A DNA stretch of 7,040 nucleotides, taken from assembly GCA_021731205.1 (NCBI GenBank), contig JAKFXV010000040.1:1-7040 (forward strand), given 5' to 3'. The translations under genes and the position numbers were made by a program. The stretch comes from Nocardioides sp. GTDB taxonomy: Bacteria; Actinomycetota; Actinomycetes; Propionibacteriales; Nocardioidaceae. Numbering within the stretch: the stretch's first letter is position 1; every line of letters begins with the position of its first letter. This document shows positions 1-4,439 of the stretch, piece by piece. The notes below the pieces were generated by a model, which had not been told where the DNA came from, ran no database searches, and was given only the letters and a program-made list of their open reading frames with translations.

Positions 1-898
1 CGAGGCCGTGCAAGCCCTCGTCGCCTCTCCGACATACCTCGCCGGGATGTGGAACCGCCACGGCGTCGCGATGGTGGAGCCGGCCCGACTGGCGTGGGGG
101 CTACGCCGAGCCTGTCTCGAGCGGGGCATCCGGATCTTCGAGCGTGCGCTGGTAACGGCGCTGAACCCCGATGGGCTGACGATGCGGGTCAACACCGCTC
201 GTGGGACGGTCTTGGCCCGCCAGGTTGCCCTCGCCACCAGCGCGTTCCCGCCCTTGGTGGGTCGCCTGAAGATGTTGACGGTGCCGGTCTACGACTATGT
301 CATCGCCTCCGAGCCGTTGGACCCCGGCCGCCGGGCTGCGATCGGTTGGGCGGGGCGACAGGGGATCGGGGATGCGGGGAACCTCTTTCACTACTACCGA
401 TTGACTCGTGACGACCGGATCGTGTTCGGCGGCTACGACGCGGTCTACCACTTCGCCAATCGGATCGACCCCGCCCTCGAGCTCGAGTCGAGCACCCACA
501 CGACCCTGGCCGAGCACTTCTTCGAGACGTTCCCTCAGTTGTCCGGAGTCCGGTTCACCCATCGGTGGGCCGGGGTGATCGACACGTGCACTCGGTTCAC
601 GGCGTTCTGGGGCACCGCGCATTCCGGGCGCGTCGCCTACGCCCTGGGCTACACCGGACTGGGGGTCGGCGCCTCACGGTTCGGCGCCGAGGTCATGCTC
701 GACTTGTTGTCCGGTCGCGAGACCGAGCGGACCGCGTTGCGGATGGTCCGCGAGAAGCCGCTGCCCTTCCCGCCTGAGCCGGCGCGGTACGCCGGCATCA
801 CGCTGACCCGATGGTCGCTGGATCGCGCTGACCGTCGCGGCTCCCGCAACCTCTGGCTGCGTACGCTCGACAAGTTGGGCCTCGGCTTCGACTCCTGA
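1..898 (+). CDS. FAD-dependent oxidoreductase of the DAO family, 3' part (5' truncated by window edge)
   Basis: The reading frame is open from the first base, and its first complete codon is at position 2. About 298 residues plus a TGA stop are visible. The start and the N-terminal dinucleotide-binding GxGxxG fold lie outside the window; the GTG at position 8 is internal. Two stretches are typical of the DAO (D-amino-acid oxidase/glycine oxidase-like) family. The first is VEPARLAWGLRRACLERG near bases 74-127, the conserved substrate-domain segment followed by a beta strand that contacts FAD. The second is GYTGLGVGASRFG near 647-685, the C-terminal glycine-rich FAD-contacting loop, followed by the usual helix and LLSG. 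Family members oxidise amines or amino acids with FAD; overall shape resembles gamma-glutamylputrescine oxidase-like proteins, but the substrate cannot be read from this part. The stop lies 40 bp upstream of ftsY with no clear terminator between, so co-transcription is possible. Family assignment is fairly sure, specific function is not. Confidence 0.8.
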   Translation, partial: EAVQALVASPTYLAGMWNRHGVAMVEPARLAWGLRRACLERGIRIFERALVTALNPDGLTMRVNTARGTVLARQVALATSAFPPLVGRLKMLTVPVYDYVIASEPLDPGRRAAIGWAGRQGIGDAGNLFHYYRLTRDDRIVFGGYDAVYHFANRIDPALELESSTHTTLAEHFFETFPQLSGVRFTHRWAGVIDTCTRFTAFWGTAHSGRVAYALGYTGLGVGASRFGAEVMLDLLSGRETERTALRMVREKPLPFPPEPARYAGITLTRWSLDRADRRGSRNLWLRTLDKLGLGFDS

Positions 899-938
899 CC
901 CCCAGTGGTCCCCGGGTCCGTGCACCGGGTCTGATTGG

Positions 939-2066
939 ATGCGCATCATGGGTGACCAGATCTATCTCATCGTCGGCGTGGTCGTCGTCGTCCTCGTGGT
1001 GGCCGGACTCGTTCTGCGCGGACGCCGTACTCAGCTGCCTGCGGCACGCGAGCCGGATCAACTGTCCCCATCAGGTCCCGCGACCGCGACCGAACCCGCC
1101 GCTGCCGAGGTGCCGGACGAAGCCGCCCCGAGCACCTGGGAGCGCCCGGAAGGGACCGCCTCCCGAATGGCCCGGCTGCGGGCCCGGTTGGCGGGTTCGC
1201 AAGGCGGCCTGGGTCGGGGGCTGCTGTTGCTGCTGTCGCGCGATCGCCTGGACGAGGACACCTGGGAGAACATCGAAGACACCCTGCTGGCGGCAGACAT
1301 CGGCGTCGCACCGACGCAGCAGGTGGTGCAGAACCTGCGCACCCGACTGCGGGTCGAAGGAGCCGAGCGGCCCGACGCGCGCGCCGTACTTCGTGAGGAG
1401 CTCATCGCACTGGTCGACCCGGCGATGGACCGACGACTGCAGATCACGGGGGCCGACGGGGTTCCCGGAGTCGTGCTGGTCGTCGGGGTCAACGGCTCCG
1501 GCAAGACCACCACTGTCGGGAAGATCGCGCGGATCTTGGTCGCGGAGAACCGATCGGTCGTGCTGGGCGCCGCTGACACCTTCCGTGCAGCCGCGGTCGA
1601 CCAACTGGCGACCTGGGGCGAGCGAGTTGGAGTAGACGTCGTGCGCGGAGCCGAGGGCGGCGACCCGGCCAGCGTCGCTTTTGAGGCCGTACGAGCCGGC
1701 ATCGCTGCGGACGTCGACACCGTCGTCATCGACACCGCTGGGCGGTTGCAGAACAAGGCGGGTCTGATGGACGAGCTGGGGAAGGTGAAGCGGGTGATCG
1801 AGAAGCAGTTGCCGGTCACCGAGGTGCTGTTGGTCCTGGACGCCACGACCGGCCAGAACGGACTGGTGCAGGCCCGAGTCTTCGGTGAGGTGGTCGATGT
1901 CACGGGCATCGTGTTGACCAAGCTCGACGGATCCGCGAAAGGCGGCATCGTGGTCGCGGTCCAGCGAGAGCTCGGCGTGCCGGTGAAACTCGTCGGGTTG
2001 GGGGAGGGGGCCGACGACCTGGCGCCCTTCGAGGCCTCGGCGTTCGTGGATGCCCTGCTCGGGTGA
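939..2066 (+). CDS. ftsY: Signal recognition particle receptor FtsY
   Basis: FtsY is the SRP-type GTPase that docks SRP-ribosome-nascent chain complexes at the inner membrane for delivery to SecYEG. The 375 residues begin with one hydrophobic helix (about 8-26), as in actinobacterial FtsY proteins that carry their own anchor. A Pro/Ala/Glu-rich linker follows to about residue 75. The N domain includes RLDEDTWENIEDTLLAADIG from 103. The G domain has the P-loop GVNGSGKTT (183-191), DTFRAAAVDQL (213-223), DTAGRLQNK (265-273), TKLDGSAKGG (327-336) and the closing GLGEGADDL (353-361). All SRP-GTPase motifs are intact. Two in-frame starts are possible, ATG 939 and ATG 948. Neither has a strong Shine-Dalgarno; a GGA at 937-939 is well spaced for 948, which would give 372 residues starting MGDQIYLIVG. 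The TGA overlaps the GTG start of the next gene by 4 bp. No ffh is in view. Confidence 0.97.
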   Translation: MRIMGDQIYLIVGVVVVVLVVAGLVLRGRRTQLPAAREPDQLSPSGPATATEPAAAEVPDEAAPSTWERPEGTASRMARLRARLAGSQGGLGRGLLLLLSRDRLDEDTWENIEDTLLAADIGVAPTQQVVQNLRTRLRVEGAERPDARAVLREELIALVDPAMDRRLQITGADGVPGVVLVVGVNGSGKTTTVGKIARILVAENRSVVLGAADTFRAAAVDQLATWGERVGVDVVRGAEGGDPASVAFEAVRAGIAADVDTVVIDTAGRLQNKAGLMDELGKVKRVIEKQLPVTEVLLVLDATTGQNGLVQARVFGEVVDVTGIVLTKLDGSAKGGIVVAVQRELGVPVKLVGLGEGADDLAPFEASAFVDALLG

Positions 2067-2980
2067 TCACCCTCGCTGCTGCGCTGGCGACCGGCCCGGT
2101 GTTGCTCGACGGGGGACTGGCCACGCAGTTGGAGGCCCGCGGTTACCAGCTGGGCAGCGCGCTGTGGTCGGCCGAGCTGCTGGCAACTGCACCCGATGAG
2201 ATCGTGGCCGCGCATCAAGACTTCTTCGCTGCTGGGGCGCAGGTCGCGATCACGGCCTCATATCAGGTGTCGTTCGCGGCGCTCGCGGCCCGCGGGGTCG
2301 GTGCCACCGAAACGCGTGGCCTGCTCGCTCGTAGCGTCGACCTCGCCAGGCGAGCGGCTCGACGTGACACCGACGGGGTCGCCCGCTGGGTCGCGGCATC
2401 GGTGGGCCCCTACGGTGCGAGTCTGGGGGACGGGTCGGAGTACGTCGGCAACTACGGACTGTCGGTCAGTGAGCTACGCGCATGGCATCGACCGCGCCTC
2501 GAAGCGCTGATCGAGGCCGAGCCCGACGTGCTTGCCCTGGAGACGATCCCCTGCCTGAGCGAGGTCGAGGCGCTCCTCGCCGAAGTTGCCGGCACCGGCG
2601 TGCCGGCGTGGGTCTCGCTCACGGCGTTGCGCGACAGGACCCGGCAGGGGGAGCCGCTTGCCGCAGCGTTCGCGATGGCTCGCGATGTCCCGGAGGTGGT
2701 TGCGGTCGGGGTGAACTGCTGCCACCCGGCCGGACTGGACGCCATCCTCGGCGAGGCGGTGGCCGTATCGGGCAAGCCAGCCATCGGCTACCCGAACTCG
2801 GGGGAGGGCTGGGACGGAGCTGCTCGCCAGTGGACCGGTCCTACGGATTCCGGTTTCGAACCGGCTGCGGCGCGTGGGTGGGTGCGGGCCGGCGCGGCGC
2901 TCGTGGGCGGCTGCTGCCGCGTGACGCCACGGGACATCGCCGATCTTCGCGATGTCCTGGGTCCGTCTCGGCTCACGTGA
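2063..2980 (+). CDS. mmuM: Homocysteine S-methyltransferase (MmuM type)
   Basis: This predicted zinc-dependent methyltransferase transfers a methyl group to homocysteine to make methionine; in MmuM relatives the donor is S-methylmethionine or S-adenosylmethionine. The protein has 305 residues, close to the roughly 310 of E. coli MmuM. The N-terminal [11 protein letters not shown] (about 14-24) is the family signature of the (beta/alpha)8 barrel. The three zinc-binding cysteines are present: Cys219 in VGVNC and Cys284-Cys285 in GGCCRVTP near the C-terminus. The segment [17 protein letters not shown] in the middle is also characteristic. The start is GTG at 2063, within the GTGA overlap with the ftsY stop. 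A later start would remove barrel strand 1, so this start is well supported and implies translation coupled to ftsY. The 3' end overlaps the convergent SDR gene by 8 bp. The methyl donor is inferred from the family. Confidence 0.92.
   Translation: MITLAAALATGPVLLDGGLATQLEARGYQLGSALWSAELLATAPDEIVAAHQDFFAAGAQVAITASYQVSFAALAARGVGATETRGLLARSVDLARRAARRDTDGVARWVAASVGPYGASLGDGSEYVGNYGLSVSELRAWHRPRLEALIEAEPDVLALETIPCLSEVEALLAEVAGTGVPAWVSLTALRDRTRQGEPLAAAFAMARDVPEVVAVGVNCCHPAGLDAILGEAVAVSGKPAIGYPNSGEGWDGAARQWTGPTDSGFEPAAARGWVRAGAALVGGCCRVTPRDIADLRDVLGPSRLT
2973..2980. other. Palindromic overlap of two convergent coding ends
   Basis: The sequence TCACGTGA is a perfect 8-bp palindrome. Its right half gives the TGA stop of the plus-strand methyltransferase gene (2978-2980) and its left half gives the TGA stop of the minus-strand SDR gene (complement of 2973-2975). 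The two genes therefore end inside each other with no space for a terminator, and transcripts from either side must run into the opposite gene before stopping. Confidence 0.9.
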
Positions 2981-3734
2981 TGGTGAGCCCACCGTCGACC
3001 ACGATCGTCTGCCCGGTGATGTAACTCGCGGCAGGAGAGGCCAAGAACACCACGGCGGCCGCCAGTTCTGCAGGATCGCCCCGGCGCCCGATCGGGATGC
3101 GTTCGGTGAGCGAGTCGAGATATCCCTCCGGGAGTGCGGCGGTCATCTCGGTGTCGAAGTAGCCGGGCGCGATGGCGTTCACCCGGATCCCCTTCCGTCC
3201 GCTCCACTGTTGGGCGAGGTCGCGGGTCAACCCGATCAGCCCAGCCTTGCTCGCGGAGTAGGCCGCCTGCGGGAGCCCGGCCGTTGTGAGACCCAGCACC
3301 GACGAGATGTTGACGATCGACGAGCCGGGGCCCATCACCCGGCCACCCGCCTGTGCCATCCAGTAGCAGCCGAGCAGATTGACCTCCAGCACTGCCCGGA
3401 ACTGCTCCGGGGTCTCCCGAGTGGCAGGGACGGCCGTCCCGACACCCGCGTTGTTGATCAAGACGTCCACTCGTCCGAACTCCGCCACTGCGGATTCCAC
3501 CACCGCGGTGCACTGCCCGGGATCGGAGACGTCGGCGGTCACCGACAAGACGCCGTGACCGAACCGGCGTACGTCGGCTTCGGTGTGAGCAAGGCGTGCG
3601 GCGCGGCGGGCGGCGATCACGACATCGGCACCCGCCTGCGCGAGGGCGCTCGCGATGGCGACACCCAAGCCACTCGAGGCGCCCGTCACGATGGCTACGC
3701 GCCCGTCGAGGCGGAACGCGTCGATCGGGATCAT
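2973..3734 (-). CDS. Short-chain dehydrogenase/reductase (SDR family, classical type)
   Basis: This is a 253-residue classical SDR, an NAD(P)-dependent oxidoreductase that is normally a soluble tetramer. Visible motifs are the cofactor loop TGASSGLG (17-24), TADVSD (66-71) with the adenine-contacting Asp, NNAG (94-97), Asn119 in EVNL, catalytic Ser145 in VNISS, Tyr159 and Lys163 in YSASK, the PG pair at 190-191, and the terminal [12 protein letters not shown] that is typical of FabG-like and gluconate/glucose dehydrogenase-like SDRs. The residues after the second beta strand are AARR; basic residues there often go with NADP(H) preference. The frame is open upstream to an ATG at 3893, but the extra 53 residues resemble no SDR and would overlap the divergent DUF4870 gene. 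The ATG at 3734 begins [18 protein letters not shown], a normal SDR N-terminus. The substrate cannot be assigned. Confidence 0.93.
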   Translation of the reverse strand: MIPIDAFRLDGRVAIVTGASSGLGVAIASALAQAGADVVIAARRAARLAHTEADVRRFGHGVLSVTADVSDPGQCTAVVESAVAEFGRVDVLINNAGVGTAVPATRETPEQFRAVLEVNLLGCYWMAQAGGRVMGPGSSIVNISSVLGLTTAGLPQAAYSASKAGLIGLTRDLAQQWSGRKGIRVNAIAPGYFDTEMTAALPEGYLDSLTERIPIGRRGDPAELAAAVVFLASPAASYITGQTIVVDGGLTIT

Positions 3735-3746
3735 GGCCCCACTGTA
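3735..3746 (-). promoter_or_regulatory. Probable -10 element for the SDR gene, giving a leaderless mRNA
   Basis: Read on the minus strand, TACAGT (complement of 3741-3746) fits the actinobacterial TAnnnT -10 pattern and is followed by GGGGCC and then the ATG at 3734. The 6-nt gap places the expected transcription start on or next to the A of the ATG. No Shine-Dalgarno lies at a usable distance, since GGGG is only 2 nt from the ATG. I see no convincing -35. Confidence 0.5.
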
Positions 3747-3776
3747 GGCACCCTTCGGGCCTCGCGCTCTCGGCTC

Positions 3777-3830
3777 GATCGCAGACCCGGAGGCTTCCCC
3801 GATCGCACCCTGGGCGCACCCGGAGATCGC
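3777..3830 (+). repeat. Three GATCGC direct repeats at exact 24-bp spacing
   Basis: GATCGC occurs at 3777-3782, 3801-3806 and 3825-3830. The first two extend to CGATCGCA. A second short repeat, ACCCGGAG, occurs at 3785-3792 and 3818-3825. The cluster lies in the 150-bp divergent region between the SDR start and the DUF4870 start, just upstream of the likely DUF4870 promoter. It could be an operator, but GATCGC is a common word in GC-rich DNA and the remainder of each 24-bp unit is not conserved. Confidence 0.35.
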
Positions 3831-3853
3831 GTCGCAAGCGGCTGTGGCCTGGC

Positions 3854-3859
3854 TATGGT
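3854..3859 (+). promoter_or_regulatory. Probable -10 element for the DUF4870 gene
   Basis: TATGGT, in the context GGCTATGGTGG, matches the TAnnnT -10 pattern of principal-sigma promoters in actinomycetes. It would start transcription near 3866, just upstream of the ribosome-binding site. The hexamer 17 bp upstream (GTCGCA at 3831-3836) is at best a poor -35. Confidence 0.45.
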
Positions 3860-3873
3860 GGTGTCGGAACGTC

Positions 3874-3879
3874 AGGAGG
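3874..3879 (+). promoter_or_regulatory. Strong Shine-Dalgarno for the DUF4870 gene
   Basis: A perfect AGGAGG ends 5 nt upstream of the ATG at 3885. It fixes the start of this small gene within a much longer open frame that runs back to 2952, and it is the best ribosome-binding site in the window. Confidence 0.85.
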
Positions 3880-3884
3880 CAGTC

Positions 3885-4268
3885 ATGACCCAAGATCCCT
3901 ACCAGGTCACTCCCGAGCAGCTCTCACCTCAGCAGGAGCGCCAGTGGGGGATGATCGCTCACATCGTGCCGTTGGGCGCGATGGTCCTCAGCGCAGGCAC
4001 GCTCGGCTTCGTCGGGTCGATCATCATCTTTGTGCTGTACAAGGACAAGGGGCCCTTCGTCCGTGCCCACGCAGCCAACTCCGTCAATGTGCAGATCATG
4101 ACGGCGATCGTGTTGTTGTTGTCGATTCCGTTGATGTTCGTGTTGATCGGCTTCCTGACGTTCGCGATAGCACTCGTGGTGGCGTTCGTGCTGCACGTGA
4201 TCGGCGCCATGAAGGCCAACGGTGGCGAGTGGTGGAACCCACCACTGACGCCGCGCTTCGTCCGCTGA
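3885..4268 (+). CDS. DUF4870-type small membrane protein
   Basis: This 127-residue protein has a polar, Gln-rich N-terminus ([20 protein letters not shown]) and then hydrophobic segments. One runs about residues 22-52, probably a helix and re-entry or two short helices, and the second block runs about 70-107, long enough for two helices. Between them is [16 protein letters not shown] (53-68), which matches the charged loop and HA..N motif that mark DUF4870/Tic20-like proteins. The C-terminal tail has GGEWWNPP. Family function is not established, so none is assigned; it presumably sits in the cytoplasmic membrane. The start at 3885 is chosen from the AGGAGG and from the family-like N-terminus. 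The gene has its own likely promoter and lies between the divergent SDR and the leuS leader. Any transcript running on would meet the terminator at 4354-4377. Confidence 0.85.
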   Translation: MTQDPYQVTPEQLSPQQERQWGMIAHIVPLGAMVLSAGTLGFVGSIIIFVLYKDKGPFVRAHAANSVNVQIMTAIVLLLSIPLMFVLIGFLTFAIALVVAFVLHVIGAMKANGGEWWNPPLTPRFVR

Positions 4269-4283
4269 GGTGGCCGATCGCGC

Positions 4284-4289
4284 TAGGAT
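4284..4289 (+). promoter_or_regulatory. Probable -10 element of the leuS leader transcript
   Basis: TAGGAT, in the context GCTAGGATGG, is a near-ideal actinobacterial -10 box. It is followed by the 6 nt GGCCGC and then an ATG at 4296, so transcription is predicted to begin on or beside that ATG. No clear -35 is visible 16-18 bp upstream. I see no TAnnnT motif between the downstream terminator and leuS, so this is the best candidate for the leuS promoter. Confidence 0.6.
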
Positions 4290-4295
4290 GGCCGC

Positions 4296-4337
4296 ATGAG
4301 CACCGGCGCAAGGAACCTCCTTAGTCAGCCGCACTGA
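4296..4337 (+). CDS. Putative leuS leader peptide (13 aa) with tandem Leu codons
   Basis: This 13-codon ORF, MSTGARNLLSQPH, is too short for routine gene calling. Its ATG sits at the predicted transcription start of the TAGGAT promoter, so it would be translated leaderless. Codons 8 and 9 are CTC CTT, both leucine, and CTT is an infrequent leucine codon in such GC-rich genomes. The stop TGA at 4335-4337 follows directly after the 5' arm of a perfect hairpin (4327-4353), and an intrinsic terminator follows at 4354-4377, before leuS. This order (promoter, short peptide with codons for the regulated amino acid, pause-type hairpin, terminator, cognate gene) is that of ribosome-mediated attenuation. 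Two leucines is a modest number, and no homologous leader could be compared here. It could be a chance ORF. Confidence 0.5.
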   Translation: MSTGARNLLSQPH

Positions 4338-4353
4338 CCACCGTCGTGCGGCT
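4327..4353 (+). promoter_or_regulatory. Perfect 8-bp hairpin spanning the end of the leader ORF
   Basis: AGCCGCAC (4327-4334) and GTGCGGCT (4346-4353) are exact reverse complements around an 11-nt loop that begins with the leader ORF's TGA stop. A ribosome stalled on the Leu codons at 4317-4322, or terminating at 4335, would cover the 5' arm, so the hairpin is placed where it could sense translation of the leader. It abuts the terminator stem with no gap. It would correspond to the 1:2 pause structure of a classical attenuator. Confidence 0.6.
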
Positions 4354-4377
4354 ACCCCTCTACGTGAGGGGTTTTTT
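4354..4377 (+). terminator. Intrinsic terminator (candidate attenuator) upstream of leuS
   Basis: ACCCCTC (4354-4360), a 5-nt loop TACGT, and GAGGGGT (4366-4372) form a 7-bp GC-rich stem, followed by an uninterrupted T tract ending at 4377. It lies 58 bp before the leuS ATG. It ends transcripts from the DUF4870 gene and from the TAGGAT promoter unless it is disrupted. Good T-tract terminators are scarce in this kind of genome, which makes its position ahead of an aminoacyl-tRNA synthetase gene notable. Segment AACCTC (4314-4319) can pair with the terminator's 3' side GAGGGGTT with one G-U pair, but no convincing antiterminator was found. Confidence 0.85.
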
Positions 4378-4408
4378 CATGCCCGAAGGAAGTCATGCCC
4401 GGGGAAGG
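4377..4408 (+). repeat. Imperfect 16-bp tandem duplication between terminator and leuS
   Basis: TCATGCCCGAAGGAAG (4377-4392) is followed directly by TCATGCCCGGGGAAGG (4393-4408). The first 9 bases are identical, and 12 of 16 match overall. Each copy carries an ATG. The purine-rich end of copy 1 supplies an AAGGA-type Shine-Dalgarno for the ATG in copy 2 (4395). Confidence 0.55.
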
Positions 4409-4439
4409 CATATCCACAGTGGATGAGAGCGAAGAATGA
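4395..4439 (+). CDS. Mini-ORF (14 aa) overlapping the leuS start by ATGA
   Basis: The [17 protein letters not shown] starts at ATG 4395 and stops at TGA 4437-4439. The stop overlaps the leuS ATG (4436-4438) in the classical ATGA configuration. It is preceded by AAGGA at 4386-4390, 4 nt from the ATG, which is a better ribosome-binding site than the GAGAG in front of leuS. One reading is that ribosomes load here and reinitiate on leuS. It contains the AT-rich Ile codon ATA. No homologue is recognised and the peptide itself is probably not functional; a chance ORF is a real alternative. Confidence 0.35.
   Translation: MPGEGISTVDESEE
4412..4424. repeat. Short inverted repeat just upstream of leuS
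   Basis: ATCCAC-A-GTGGAT is a perfect 6-bp inverted repeat with a single central base, ending 11 nt before the leuS ATG. In RNA it could form a 5-bp hairpin with a CAG loop directly upstream of the weak GAGAG ribosome-binding site. In DNA it could be a dimer-binding site. Nothing further supports either role. Confidence 0.4.

Noticed and set aside
897..918. Possible terminator (GACCC...GGGTC) between the oxidoreductase gene and ftsY
   Set aside because: The stem is only 5 bp with a long loop and no T tract follows, so termination is not supported; the CCGGGTC direct repeat at 912-918 and 925-931 is short enough to be chance.
1058..2218. Long minus-strand open frame (386 codons) opposite ftsY
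   Set aside because: It has the Ser/Arg/Pro/Thr-rich composition typical of antisense shadow frames in GC-rich genes; the plus-strand FtsY has every family motif.
2788..3837. Long minus-strand open frame (349 codons) covering the SDR region
   Set aside because: It is an Arg/Gly/His-rich shadow of the SDR gene in another frame; the SDR frame holds all catalytic motifs.
2952..3884. Upstream extension of the DUF4870 gene (open frame back to 2952)
   Set aside because: The extension is low-complexity sequence antisense to the SDR gene; the perfect AGGAGG and family-like N-terminus place the start at 3885.
3735..3893. N-terminal extension of the SDR to an ATG at 3893
   Set aside because: The 53 extra residues match no SDR feature, overlap the divergent gene and its ribosome-binding site, and ATG 3734 has a well-placed -10 element.
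4410..4418. DnaA-box-like ATATCCACA upstream of leuS
   Set aside because: A single site, one mismatch from TTATCCACA, is also explained as half of the inverted repeat at 4412-4424. There is no cluster and no origin-type AT-rich region.
4284..4435. T-box riboswitch for leuS
   Set aside because: The predicted leader from transcription start to terminator is only about 80 nt, with no T-box consensus sequence and no specifier-loop domain; the short Leu-containing ORF fits peptide attenuation better.
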